A stretch of 64,000 nt of DNA from Mycobacterium decipiens (GCF_963853665.1 NZ_OY970459.1:62001-126000); one strand, 5' to 3'. Numbered from the stretch's first letter, positions 44,165 to 53,437 are shown. A program made the numbers and translations. Notes: generated from the letters alone by a model not told the origin.

Positions 44165-46169
44165 ATGGGTTGATCAGCGCGCTATCCAGTAGCCGGCGCA
44201 GATGCTGCCAGTACAGCGAATCGGCTACGGCGCCACGCCGGACGCCGACGTCGACCGTAGTGTGCGCCTGCCAAAGCGCGGAACTGTGGGAATAGGCGGC
44301 ATAGGTACGCAACGCTTGCAGATGTGCGGTCTCTCGTCCGGGGGCCTTTCGCACCACCGGCGTCATGACGTTGAACCACAACCTGCGCCTATCCGCCGGC
44401 GGACTCACTACCACCTGTGTCGGCGGCAGCAGTGTGGGCAGTCTCGCATCGGTGGTTGACGCCAGGCGGGCGGCGGCGGCGGGATCGACGACCTGCAGCC
44501 GGGTTCTGCCGGTCATGCCGCCGCTGGTTGGGATGTCGTCTGAGGTGAGCATCACCGTGGGCACACCGGTATCGGAGCCGGCAAACTGCTCCGCGGTGGC
44601 GATTATCGCGCGCAGCACGTGGTCATGGTGGGCCGCCCAGGCCTGCACGGCCAATGCGGGACGCGTGGCCCAGCGCGCCCGCTCTGTGACGGGGATCCCC
44701 TCGTCGGCACTGGCCATGCACGCCGCTTCCGGTAGCTGCACCCGCTCCGGAATGTAGGCCACTCCGTAGCTATTGGCCAGCACGATCGCGCCCTCGGTAG
44801 TGACACCGACGACCCAGAAAAACCCGAAATCGCCTTGGCCACCACTGTCTGGTGCGTTGAGCGCCGCGGCTATGTGCCGTGCCAGTCGCAACGGGTCCTT
44901 CCCGCCGCCGGCGCGGCGTCGGGCGGGCTCGGCGACGGCGCCCGCCGCAATGGCGTCGCGCTCGGCGCGCGCCGCAGCAACCGGTACCGCGGCCGGACCT
45001 GCTGACGTGGCGCGGTGGCCAGCCTCAGTACGCGCGGTGTTCGTTCGAGCCGGGCCCACACCGCTCGACATCTGCTGTCCTGTCGGGGATGCATCCGCCG
45101 GTCTGACCGGAGCGGTCCAACCCGCGCTCGGGCCCGAATTCGCACCATCTGACACCGCCGGCACCCGCGGTCCGGCCAGCGCGGACGGTGCGCCGGTTTC
45201 GGTGGTCGGCGTCGTCGGCGTTGACGAGTTCGCCACAGGCGGAGCCCGCCGGCTGCGCGGTGTTGCCGAGCGTGGCGCCTGCTCGCCGCCGCGCCCGGGT
45301 CTAGCTGCCGGAGCGGCCGTCGACCCCGCCGGCCAGCCGACCGGAACGCCAGGTGCCGCGGACGCCGTCCGACTCATCGACTGGGCCCCCGAGGCCGGTC
45401 TCGGCATGGCCACCGGCAGCGACGGACTTGCATAAGCGGAAGACGCCAACGGCTGCCCAAGCGACGGCGGCGTCGTCCCCGACAGGTGCTGTCTGATGAC
45501 ATGTGCCGACGAGGTCACGGGTTCCGGCGGCTGGGGGCGGGGCGGCCGATGGCCGCCGGGGGACTGCGATTTTGGGGGTCGGAGTCTCGGTGGGTGCTGG
45601 ACTGGCACCGGCCTGTCTGCGGGTGGCGACTTCTGGCTGAGCAGCCTTTCGAGCGCGCTATCGGGGGGCGTCCACGTCCGCATTGCCCGGATCTGCTCGG
45701 CAGTGTCGGCAACCACGCTGGCGCTCACCCCGTGCGCCGTGCCGACAATCGTCTCGATTGCGGCGTCTCGCGCCGCTGCCGACCAGCTGGGGTCATTGCG
45801 CAAGACGGTGATCTGTTGTTGAGCCGCTTCCACGTTGTCGCTGATCGCTGACTTGGCGTAACCGATCGCCCCAGCGACCTTGTCGTGCACGGCAATTGCC
45901 GTGACGATATCGCGTTGCAGCTTCATCAACCGGTCGATATCTCCGTCCAGCGCGCGCCTTGCCGCGTTGGCGCCCCCACCCGACCAGATGCCACCCTCGA
46001 AGATCTGCAACCGCTGTTGCTGGCAGGTCTCCAACACGTCGGTTACCTGCCTAAGGGCCCGAGTGTATTCCCGCGCCCGGTCGTAGAGGATGTCCTCGTC
46101 GAATTCCGGCCACCCGCCCGGCTCGAGCATCCGCTGGGCATCCGTACCGCCCGGTCTGGTCATGCCCAT
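44163..46169 (-). CDS. espK: EspK-like protein
   Basis: A 668-residue protein. The N-terminal domain (TRPGGTDAQRMLEPGGWPEF, then DEDILYDRAREYTRALRQVT, FEGGIWSGGGANAARRAL with WxG) is that of EspK. A long Pro/Ala/Thr-rich linker (about residues 190-430) follows, and a C-terminal domain (DPLRLARHIAAALNAPDSGG, then DFGFFWVVGVTTEGAIVLAN, SYGVAYIPE). In ESX-1 EspK binds and guides EspB. The start could be ATG 46169 or 46163. It is the third gene of the espB-espL-espK order, as in ESX-1. Confidence 0.9.
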   Translation of the reverse strand: MGMTRPGGTDAQRMLEPGGWPEFDEDILYDRAREYTRALRQVTDVLETCQQQRLQIFEGGIWSGGGANAARRALDGDIDRLMKLQRDIVTAIAVHDKVAGAIGYAKSAISDNVEAAQQQITVLRNDPSWSAAARDAAIETIVGTAHGVSASVVADTAEQIRAMRTWTPPDSALERLLSQKSPPADRPVPVQHPPRLRPPKSQSPGGHRPPRPQPPEPVTSSAHVIRQHLSGTTPPSLGQPLASSAYASPSLPVAMPRPASGAQSMSRTASAAPGVPVGWPAGSTAAPAARPGRGGEQAPRSATPRSRRAPPVANSSTPTTPTTETGAPSALAGPRVPAVSDGANSGPSAGWTAPVRPADASPTGQQMSSGVGPARTNTARTEAGHRATSAGPAAVPVAAARAERDAIAAGAVAEPARRRAGGGKDPLRLARHIAAALNAPDSGGQGDFGFFWVVGVTTEGAIVLANSYGVAYIPERVQLPEAACMASADEGIPVTERARWATRPALAVQAWAAHHDHVLRAIIATAEQFAGSDTGVPTVMLTSDDIPTSGGMTGRTRLQVVDPAAAARLASTTDARLPTLLPPTQVVVSPPADRRRLWFNVMTPVVRKAPGRETAHLQALRTYAAYSHSSALWQAHTTVDVGVRRGAVADSLYWQHLRRLLDSALINP

Positions 46170-46205
46170 CGCGTAGTTGCTCCCGCGCACGAAATGCCAC
46201 TGCGG

Positions 46206-46613
46206 TCAACGTCTGCCGACGTCTAGGTCCGCGCTGTCGATGTCACCGTCATCGCGATCGTGAGCTGGCTGTAGGCCGAAATGTGTCTGCAGCGCCGCGG
46301 TGATCTGGGCAAGCCCCCCGATCAAGGCTTCCTGCTGGGCACTGATGACCGACCCCGCGGCTTCCCGCGCGTTGCACAGCGCCTCGTTGATCCGTTGCGC
46401 AACCGTCGGTCCGCCCAACCGCAGTAAGCCGTCCGTGACATAGAGGTCGGTCAGCCACCGGCGTCCATCCAACGTGACCTGAACTGTCCTGGCTTCGTCT
46501 GTGCCAGTGTACGTTTGGGTGTCTACTTGGTGCGCGTAGTGGTCGAGGGTTGTGTGCAGGCGCGTCGTCTGCTGCAACACCGCAGCGACCTGTGGATGGG
46601 TACCGGCGTTCAT
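46206..46613 (-). CDS. espL: EspL-like protein
   Basis: A 135-residue YbaB/EbfC-like protein (HPQVAAVLQQTTRLHTTLDH, then ARTVQVTLDGRRWLTDLYVT, RINEALCNAREAAG). It resembles EspL, which stabilises EspE/F/H and influences ESX-1 regulation in M. marinum. The ATG overlaps the EspB stop (ATGA). A polar DRDDGDIDSADL tail extends it beyond the 115-residue M. tuberculosis protein. Confidence 0.87.
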   Translation of the reverse strand: MNAGTHPQVAAVLQQTTRLHTTLDHYAHQVDTQTYTGTDEARTVQVTLDGRRWLTDLYVTDGLLRLGGPTVAQRINEALCNAREAAGSVISAQQEALIGGLAQITAALQTHFGLQPAHDRDDGDIDSADLDVGRR

Positions 46614-48253
46614 TCTGGCTCCATGTTGTCGGGAAGATCATTGCGCCGCCGTCTACCAATGAGGCCCCCGGTCCATGGGCGCTTCTCGGTATACAGTGAC
46701 TCCTCGGCCCGTTGGGCGTGCTTGGGCTTGCCGCCGTGACCCTGAGCGCCCTGCCCCACTGGTGCCATACCCATGCCGCCACCGCCGATCGCGCCACTCA
46801 CACGCGAACCCGGCTTGCCCAGGCCCACAGCGGTATTGCGCGTTGCCGACGAGGACCGTGCCGCTGATTCGACGTCAGTCAGCGGGATCGACGGTACGCC
46901 GCCACCGCCCGCTGAACTGCCTAGCCGAGAACCCGGGGCCGGTGTCGTCGATCCGACGGCAGATGCGGGCTTCAACTCCGCCGCCGGCACATCGCCGCCG
47001 GTGGCCGACGCCGGCTTGAGCGACGGCGGCGGCAGCATCGCTGCCGCCCTGGTCGCCGAACCGGTCAACGGCGCCAGCCCTGCGCCCGGCACACTGCTCA
47101 CGGTGTTGTCCGTCCCGCCGGTCCCGGCGCCAGCCGGCACCGGCGAGGGGTCGGTGACCGTTGCCGACCCCGCCGAGATCTCGCTACCGACATCGGAAAG
47201 CGCCGACGACCCCGCAGCAAGCCCGTCGACCAAGCCGGGTTGATCTAGGGGGAGCCCCGAAGAATCGGGGGGCTCGGGAACCGTGATGCGGGCAGCCGCC
47301 GGAGGTTGCGGCGGCTGCAGCGCCGGTAGGGGTAGCGGCACGTTCTTGGCATAGGCGGCCAATGTCTCCTCCGACTTTGCATCCGCCGCCAAATACTGTC
47401 TGCGAGCGAGTTCGGTGTTGCCCGAAAGGTAGTTCCTTTCGATCGTCGCTATCTGGGCCGACGTGGGGTGGTCCGTCACCGCCTGACGCTGTGCGGACAC
47501 GACGCTTTGGGCCTGGGCAGCAATGCTGGCGCACAACTCCGCCATTTGGTACATCCAGGATCTTTGTGCATTGAAGCTCGATTCGACGGCCGTCGCTGCG
47601 GCGCCCTCCCAGGAGGAAAAGGGCCGAAACATGTAGGTGGCTTCTAGCAACGTTGTTTGGTAGGCGGCCCACTCCTGGGCAAACGCGTCGAACGATACGC
47701 CCTGATCAGCTGCGGCGATTTGGCGTGCCAACTGTTTCAGATCGACGTAGTCACCAAAGGATTGCTCGATCGGGTTCAGGTTTAAGTTGACGATCTGGAA
47801 TCGTGGCGGTGGTTCACAGTCGAGCCTGTTGGGTGGTTTGGTGGCCTTTCTGGATTGTGGCGACCCGGGCGACCCGGGCGACCCGGGCGTAGCGGGCGTT
47901 GGGGGCGTTCCGGATGTTCCAGACGTTCCAGGCGATCCGGATGGTTCTCCCGAATCGGGGTTGCTATCGGTCTTGCCTATCGCCTGCGCGGCCTGTTCGT
48001 CAGTCTCCTCGTAGGCTTTGGCCGCGTTCCTAAGGGATACGGCCAAACGTCCCCGCTCCCGACTCCCCGCATCAAGGTAGAGCCGCATGTTGTCGGCCGA
48101 CAGCCCGATCTGAGCGGTTGCCCTGATCACCATGGCAAGTTGGCTCGGCGGAACGGGGTTGCCGGATGGTGGATTCGGTAGTGGGGCTTCCAGCTCGGCG
48201 ACCCTGGCCATGAGTTCCTCGTGTTCGACATTCAAGGTCTGCGGCGCGGACAT
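46610..48253 (-). CDS. espB: EspB-like protein
   Basis: A 547-residue EspB. The N-terminal PE/PPE-like helical domain carries FSSWEGAAATAVESSFNAQR (WxG) and the QLAMVIRATAQIGLSADNMR helix. The C-terminal half is Gly/Ser/Thr/Pro-rich with AARSSSATRNTAVGLGKPGS. EspB is secreted, cleaved by MycP1 and forms ring oligomers. It is longer than the 460-residue M. tuberculosis EspB because of a Pro/Ser/Gly insert (about residues 98-150, PGTSGTSGTPPTPATPGSPG). It is first of the minus-strand esp operon. No mycP or ecc gene is adjacent. Confidence 0.9.
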   Translation of the reverse strand: MSAPQTLNVEHEELMARVAELEAPLPNPPSGNPVPPSQLAMVIRATAQIGLSADNMRLYLDAGSRERGRLAVSLRNAAKAYEETDEQAAQAIGKTDSNPDSGEPSGSPGTSGTSGTPPTPATPGSPGSPGSPQSRKATKPPNRLDCEPPPRFQIVNLNLNPIEQSFGDYVDLKQLARQIAAADQGVSFDAFAQEWAAYQTTLLEATYMFRPFSSWEGAAATAVESSFNAQRSWMYQMAELCASIAAQAQSVVSAQRQAVTDHPTSAQIATIERNYLSGNTELARRQYLAADAKSEETLAAYAKNVPLPLPALQPPQPPAAARITVPEPPDSSGLPLDQPGLVDGLAAGSSALSDVGSEISAGSATVTDPSPVPAGAGTGGTDNTVSSVPGAGLAPLTGSATRAAAMLPPPSLKPASATGGDVPAAELKPASAVGSTTPAPGSRLGSSAGGGGVPSIPLTDVESAARSSSATRNTAVGLGKPGSRVSGAIGGGGMGMAPVGQGAQGHGGKPKHAQRAEESLYTEKRPWTGGLIGRRRRNDLPDNMEPE

Positions 48254-48870
48254 CGCTCACGGTCCTTTCTTCGTTGGTTGAGCATCAGTGCTGATAGGGC
48301 GGCGTTGCGCGGGCGGCTGCGGTCGGTCATGGTTGTTCCCACGGCAACAGCAACGCGACGACTCCCGCGTCGAGGTAGCGCAAGGCTTAATAGCCAAGCG
48401 CGCACAAGATAATGACGGTTATCGCGACAACCACCAGCCGATCGGGTCCGTTCCATTTCACGTTGGTCACCGCGGAAATGTTCGGGCGCGAACGTCAAAA
48501 TGCATTGACGAGATTGACTTATTGCCACGCCACCTACAATTAGCAGTTCCCAACCGGCCGCAACAGCGATTACTCCTGTGAGTTCGCTCCGGGGTCTGCT
48601 CGGAAATGTCCCGGATGCACAGTGCAACAACGAATTTCATTTTCGTATATCGATGTGCGAAGGCGCTGTGCCGCCGCCTTGTTCGCTGTCTCGTAAAAAG
48701 ACATGTTGTGCCAGTTTCGACTACCCGATTTCAGGTCGGCCGACAATGAAAATCACATTGCGTCCGCAATTCTCGCCACTAGTTCCGCGAAGCCAGCGAT
48801 GCGGGTCAGCGGCGTAGCACCATGATGGCCCAGCCGAAAGTGAGCGCGGGCATTGGACTAGCGTGGCCAG
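48254..48870. other. Intergenic region between espB-like and AAA ATPase genes
   Basis: 617 bp of lower GC than the surroundings. It should hold the espB promoter (minus). A 27-codon minus frame just upstream ends in a hydrophobic stretch RLVVVAITVIILCALGY, perhaps a scrap of a membrane protein. No intact gene is seen. Confidence 0.4.
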
Positions 48871-50034
48871 GTGCTGGTAACTGTCGCGGTTCAGAATTAC
48901 CGCTCGCTACGTCAGCTGGTCGTTCCGCTGCGCCAGCTCAACGTCGTAACCGGTCACAACGGTAGCGGCAAATCCAACCTCTATCGAGCATTGCGCCTGC
49001 TGGGGAACTCGGCTCGCAACGGCGCGGTGGCCGCGCTGGCCCGCGAGGGTGGGTTGAGCTCAACGATGTGGGCAGGGCCGGCGGTGATCGGCAAGTCGGT
49101 GCGCGAGGGGCGCCATCCGGTCCAGGGGACGGTGCGCGCCGAATCGGTCAGCTTGAAGCTTGGCTTTGCCGGGTCCGATTTCGGCTACGCGATGGACCTG
49201 GGGTTACCCGGGCCGACGCGCAGCGCGTTCCAGCTTGATCCCGAGCTCAAGGTGGAGGCGCAGTGGGTCGGGCCGGTGTGGCGCACCGCGACAGTGATAG
49301 CGCAACGGGGTGGCCCCACCGCGCGCGTTCGTGACGGCGAGGGCAACTGGCACGTGATCGCCGACGTGCTGCGGCCGTTCGACTCGATGCTCAGCGAGCT
49401 GGCGGATCCGGTGCGCGCACCGGAGCTGATTCAGCTGCGCGAGCGCATACGTAGTTGGCGCTTCTACGATCATTTGCGCACTGATACCGATGCGCCCGCC
49501 CGGCGGGCCCGAATCGGTACGCGCACACCGGTACTGGACCACGATGGCGCAGATCTGGCCGCTGCCTTGCAAACGATTCGCGAGATCGGTGACGATGCTG
49601 CGCTCAGCGAAGCCGTCGACCGCGCGTTTGACGGCAGCCGCGTCGAGATTCGTAACGACAACGGTCTCTTCGAACTGGCTCTGCACCAGCCCGGAATGCT
49701 GCGGCCGCTGGGCGCCGCCGAGCTCTCCGACGGGACGCTGCGATATCTGTTGTGGATCGCGGCCCTGCTAACGCCGCGCCCGCCGCAGTTGCTGGTGCTC
49801 AACGAACCCGAGACCAGCCTGCACCCCGAGCTATTGCCCGCCTTGGCTTCGCTGATCGCCACGGCCGCCGAACGTAGCCAGATCGTCGTCGTCACCCACT
49901 CCGAATCCCTGGTCGTGGCGCTGCAAGAGGCCGCTGACGTGCACACCGTACGTCTGATAAAAGAACTTGGCGAGACCCGGATCGCGGGTCAGCGCCTACT
50001 TGACCAGCCGCCATGGCATTGGCCGCCACGCTAG
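48871..50034 (+). CDS. Solitary AAA (SMC/OLD-like) ATPase
   Basis: A 387-residue ABC-type ATPase with Walker A GHNGSGKSN (about residues 28-36), the signature-like ELSDGTLRYLLWIAALL, Walker B LLVLNEPETSLHPELLP and the His-loop VVTHSESLV. There is no coiled coil and no TOPRIM domain, so it is the ATPase half of an OLD/RecF-like protein without a nuclease. Relatives occur singly in many mycobacteria. DNA repair or defence roles are possible but unproven. It starts at GTG 48871. Confidence 0.85.
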   Translation: MLVTVAVQNYRSLRQLVVPLRQLNVVTGHNGSGKSNLYRALRLLGNSARNGAVAALAREGGLSSTMWAGPAVIGKSVREGRHPVQGTVRAESVSLKLGFAGSDFGYAMDLGLPGPTRSAFQLDPELKVEAQWVGPVWRTATVIAQRGGPTARVRDGEGNWHVIADVLRPFDSMLSELADPVRAPELIQLRERIRSWRFYDHLRTDTDAPARRARIGTRTPVLDHDGADLAAALQTIREIGDDAALSEAVDRAFDGSRVEIRNDNGLFELALHQPGMLRPLGAAELSDGTLRYLLWIAALLTPRPPQLLVLNEPETSLHPELLPALASLIATAAERSQIVVVTHSESLVVALQEAADVHTVRLIKELGETRIAGQRLLDQPPWHWPPR

Positions 50035-50061
50035 CGGGGCGCCATAGCGCCCGCGGTGAGG

Positions 50062-50808
50062 CTATTGGGCGCCGGCGGCCAGCCAATCGTCGAACGTTGT
50101 CGGGGCGATGCGAGCGTTGTGGCCAGGCAGCATGACATTGCCGGCCATCGACTCACCGAAGACGCCCGACCAGGTGGGGACCAGCTTCACCGTGCGGCCG
50201 CGCACCTCGAGGGTGCGGCGCGCCATGTCGACCAGGTCTTGTGTCTCGGGACCGGCGACGTCGGCGTAGCGGCCGTGCGGTTTCCCGGCGGCGACCTCGG
50301 CCAGGATCGCGGCGACGTCGTCGGGCGCGATCGGCTGAACGAGTAACGGGGCGATGGTGGCAACGCCGTCCCGCTCGGTCCAGCTGACAACCATTGCCGC
50401 GAAGTCATGAAACTGGGTGACCGGCACGATCGTCCACCCCACGTTGCCCTCTTCGATTAGGCGCTCCTGCTGACGCTTGCCGGTGTAGTGGGGATTGCCT
50501 TCTGTTCGGTGGATTCCGACTATCGACAGCAGGACGTGGTGGCCCACGCCCGCACGTTCCTCGGCGGCGAGCAGGTTGCGTGTGGTGGTGCCGAAGTAGG
50601 CCAGCGTCTCATCACGAGTGGCCGGGGGCGCGCTGATCGCGTCCACCACCGCGTCGACGCCGGCGAGGGCCGCATCCAAGCCTTGCCCCGTGGTCAGGTC
50701 CATGCCGAACGAGCGGCTGATGCGTATGACGTGGTGGCCCTCGCGCTCGAGGATAGCGGCGGCGCGCGCGCCGATGTTGCCCGTTGCGCCGGCCACGGCA
50801 ACTCGCAT
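50062..50808 (-). CDS. NmrA-like NAD(P)-binding protein
   Basis: A 248-residue atypical short-chain dehydrogenase. MRVAVAGATGNIGARAAAIL is the Rossmann GxxGxxG, and HHVLLSIVGIHRTEGNPHYT with the following GKRQQERLIEEGNVGWTIV is typical of NmrA/NAD(P)H-azoreductase-like sensors. The canonical YxxxK is replaced by Y-x-x-x-K in HYTGKRQ. It may sense redox state or reduce quinones. The ATG at 50808 is preferred over the 13-codon extension. Confidence 0.87.
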   Translation of the reverse strand: MRVAVAGATGNIGARAAAILEREGHHVIRISRSFGMDLTTGQGLDAALAGVDAVVDAISAPPATRDETLAYFGTTTRNLLAAEERAGVGHHVLLSIVGIHRTEGNPHYTGKRQQERLIEEGNVGWTIVPVTQFHDFAAMVVSWTERDGVATIAPLLVQPIAPDDVAAILAEVAAGKPHGRYADVAGPETQDLVDMARRTLEVRGRTVKLVPTWSGVFGESMAGNVMLPGHNARIAPTTFDDWLAAGAQ

Positions 50809-51054
50809 GGTGAGCCTCCCGTCCCGGGAGTTCGCGCCCTCCCGCAACTCGTTGCGCAGACTCTATCGGGCCGCCCGCGGACGTTGGTACGGCGCCCGGA
50901 AAATTGGTTGAGCACAACCCCGACCGTGATCTAGCGTGCTACGCATGGGTTGCACAGCTTCGATGAGGTTGCGTCCCGCCTAGCGGCGGATCCGATCTGC
51001 AATCCCTGCGTCCGCCGCTCCCGCGTCCCCTTCCGGTCTTCTCGCGGAGCAGCC

Positions 51055-51831
51055 TTGTCATACCCCCACGCAGGCCGACATGAGTTCGGCCAGAACTTCA
51101 TTCACGATCGCAATGTCATCGACGCCGTCATCGCGGCCGTCGCGCGAACGCCCGGCCCGATCGTCGAGATCGGGGCCGGCGACGGGGCGCTGACGGTGCC
51201 CATGCAGATGCTGAATCGACGGGTAACCGCGATCGAGATCGACCGCCGTCGGGCTGGGCGGTTGCGTCGTCGGGTCACCCCGCCCACAACGGTGGTCACC
51301 GCCGACTTCCTGCGGTACCGGTTGCCGCGCCATCCGCACACTGTCGTCGGCAACCTGCCCTTCCACCTCACCACCGCGGTGCTGCGCCGACTGCTGCACG
51401 CGCCGGGCTGGACCGATGCGGTGCTGCTGGTGCAGTGGGAGGTGGCCCGCCGGCGCGCCGGTGTCGGTGGTGCGACAATGATGACCGCGCAGTGGTGGCC
51501 GTGGTTCGATTTTGCACTGGTGCAACGGGTTCCGGCGGCGGCGTTCCGGCCTCGGCCGGATGTCGACGGCGGCCTGCTGACCATCACCAGGCGGAGGAAA
51601 CCGCTGATCGACACCGCGGACCGAGCCGACTACCAGGTCCTGGTGCACCAGGTCTTTACCGCGCGCGGGCGGGGGCTAGGCCAGATCCTGGGACGGCGGG
51701 GGCTGACCCGGGAGTTGTTGCGGGCCAACGGTATCCGTTCGGACGCGCTGCCGCGCGACCTGACCGCGGCGCAATGGGCGGACCTGTTCGGTACCAAATG
51801 CCAGGCCGCCCAGTCGTCGCACCGACGATAA
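51055..51831 (+). CDS. erm: Erm-type 23S rRNA (adenine-N6) methyltransferase
   Basis: A 258-residue rRNA dimethyltransferase of the Erm/KsgA family. GRHEFGQNFIHDRNVIDAVI is the Erm N-terminus, EIGAGDGALTVPMQML is the SAM motif I, and VVGNLPFHLTT is the N-L-P-F catalytic motif IV (FXXFXXGR-type region GQNF also present). It methylates A2058 and would lower binding of macrolides and lincosamides. The C-terminus (RGLGQILGRRGLTRELLRAN) resembles actinomycete Erms. The TTG at 51055 (GGAG upstream) is chosen because homology begins there; the frame extends to 50950. Confidence 0.88.
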   Translation: MSYPHAGRHEFGQNFIHDRNVIDAVIAAVARTPGPIVEIGAGDGALTVPMQMLNRRVTAIEIDRRRAGRLRRRVTPPTTVVTADFLRYRLPRHPHTVVGNLPFHLTTAVLRRLLHAPGWTDAVLLVQWEVARRRAGVGGATMMTAQWWPWFDFALVQRVPAAAFRPRPDVDGGLLTITRRRKPLIDTADRADYQVLVHQVFTARGRGLGQILGRRGLTRELLRANGIRSDALPRDLTAAQWADLFGTKCQAAQSSHRR

Positions 51832-51852
51832 CCTTGGGGTGCGCGACGGTAC

Positions 51853-52422
51853 TCACTTTCCCATTCCCCTGAGGCCGTCGAGGGCGACCTGGGTCACCCT
51901 TTCGGCCAACTGCGCGTTGTAGCTCTGCATGGCTTGGCACCCGACCAGGAGCGTCTTCAATTCGGATACTCCGACGTCCAACCGCACCGTGCCCGCGCGG
52001 CGGGCGGAGGCCAACAGGTCTGCGAGAAGGCCCAGGAAGTCCGCCTCGGCCTCGGGGGCTGCATTGTCGACCTCGATCCCGACGCCGGCCAACGCCTCGA
52101 CCAGGCCGCGGTCGGCGGCTCCCCACTGCAACACCATCGACCGCAGGAAGGTAAACAGCGCCTCGCCGGGCTGCTCGGATTCAAGCAGGACACGTCCCTC
52201 GTCGACGATGCGGTCGATCCGGTCGACGATCACCGCCTGGAACAGCGCCTCTTTGGTCGGGAAATGCCGGTACACCGTGCCCGCGCCAACCCCCGCGCGC
52301 CGGGCGATCTCGTCGATCGGCACCGACAAACCGTCGGCGGCAAACGTCTGGTAGGCGACCTCCAACACGCGAGCCCGGTTCCGGGCGGCATCAGCGCGCA
52401 CCCGGCGATCGCCTTTCGCCAT
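51853..52422 (-). CDS. TetR-family repressor (Rv0067c-like)
   Basis: A 189-residue TetR with helix-turn-helix DEIARRAGVGAGTVYRHFPT (about residues 37-56). It is divergent from the SDR gene and corresponds in sequence and arrangement to Rv0067c with Rv0068. A GC-rich dyad in the 103-bp gap is the likely operator. Confidence 0.92.
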   Translation of the reverse strand: MAKGDRRVRADAARNRARVLEVAYQTFAADGLSVPIDEIARRAGVGAGTVYRHFPTKEALFQAVIVDRIDRIVDEGRVLLESEQPGEALFTFLRSMVLQWGAADRGLVEALAGVGIEVDNAAPEAEADFLGLLADLLASARRAGTVRLDVGVSELKTLLVGCQAMQSYNAQLAERVTQVALDGLRGMGK

Positions 52423-52445
52423 GGCACTCCTCCGGACGCATTGAC

Positions 52446-52500
52446 AAAACGGGGCGCCCGTTCCGTATAGTTCTGGTCAAGCGGAGCGCTCGCCCCGTTT
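52446..52500. promoter_or_regulatory. TetR operator dyad
   Basis: AAACGGGGCG (52446-52455) and CGCCCCGTTT (52491-52500) are inverted copies 35 bp apart. The left half is also part of a local palindrome, ACGGG-GCG-CCCGT. This fits paired TetR sites between the two divergent genes. Confidence 0.6.
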
Positions 52501-52525
52501 AGGGAATCATAACGAGGAGCCCCTC

Positions 52526-53437
52526 ATGACCAAATGGACCGCCGCCGACATTCCCGACCAGACCGGACGCACCGCTGTGGTCACCGGCGCCAACACCGGG
52601 CTTGGCTTCGAAACCGCCGCCGCGCTCGCCGCGCGGGGCGCACTCGTGGTGCTGGCCGTACGCAACCTCGACAAGGGCAAGCAGGCCGCCGCGCGCATCA
52701 CCGGGGCTACTGCTGGCGCCGATGTCGAGCTGCAGGAGCTCGACCTGGCCTCGCTGGAGTCCGTGCGAGCCGCCGCGGCGCAGCTGAAGTCCGATCACGA
52801 GCGCATCGACCTGCTGATCAACAATGCCGGGGTGATGTACACGCCCAAGTCGAGAACCGCCGACGGCTTCGAGATGCAGTTCGGCACCAATCATTTGGGC
52901 CACTTTGCATTGACCGGCCTGCTGCTGGATCGGCTGTTGCCCGTCGCTGGTTCGCGGGTGGTCACCGTCAGCAGCCTTGGCCACCGCATCCGCGCCGCAA
53001 TCCATTTCGATGACCTGCAGTGGGAGACCAGCTACAGCCGGGTCGGTGCCTACGGGCAATCCAAACTCGCCAATCTGCTGTTCACCTATGAACTTCAGCG
53101 CCGACTAGCGCCTGGCGGGACCACCATTGGGGTGGCTGCGCACCCGGGCGGCTCCAACACCGAGCTGATGCGTAACCTGCCTCGGTGGGTCACCGCGGCA
53201 AGCATCCTGCTGGAGCCCTTCGTGCAAGACGCCGATCGAGGTGCGCTGCCGATACTGCGTGCCGCCACCGATCCGGCGGTGCGGGGTGGTCAGTACTTCG
53301 GACCCGACGGATTCGGTGAAATACGGGGCTACCCGAAAGTCGTGGCCTCCAGCGCGCAGTCTCACGACGTCGAGCTGCAGCGGCGGCTGTGGACGGTCTC
53401 CGAGGAACTCACCGGGGTCGTCTATCCCGTCGGATGA
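52526..53437 (+). CDS. Short-chain dehydrogenase/reductase (Rv0068-like)
   Basis: A 303-residue retinol-dehydrogenase-like SDR. The NADP site TAVVTGANTGLGFETAAALA, the NNAGVMYTP strand, the serine SSLGHR and YGQSKLANLLF (YxxxK) are all intact. It reduces or oxidises an unknown hydrophobic alcohol or ketone. AACGAGGAGCCCC precedes the ATG. In M. tuberculosis this gene lies on the other side of icd2, so the pair may be displaced here. Confidence 0.93.
   Translation: MTKWTAADIPDQTGRTAVVTGANTGLGFETAAALAARGALVVLAVRNLDKGKQAAARITGATAGADVELQELDLASLESVRAAAAQLKSDHERIDLLINNAGVMYTPKSRTADGFEMQFGTNHLGHFALTGLLLDRLLPVAGSRVVTVSSLGHRIRAAIHFDDLQWETSYSRVGAYGQSKLANLLFTYELQRRLAPGGTTIGVAAHPGGSNTELMRNLPRWVTAASILLEPFVQDADRGALPILRAATDPAVRGGQYFGPDGFGEIRGYPKVVASSAQSHDVELQRRLWTVSEELTGVVYPVG

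Noticed and set aside
48232..48330. 32-codon frame overlapping the espB-like start
   Set aside because: Very basic, no ribosome site, and not seen upstream of espB in ESX-1.
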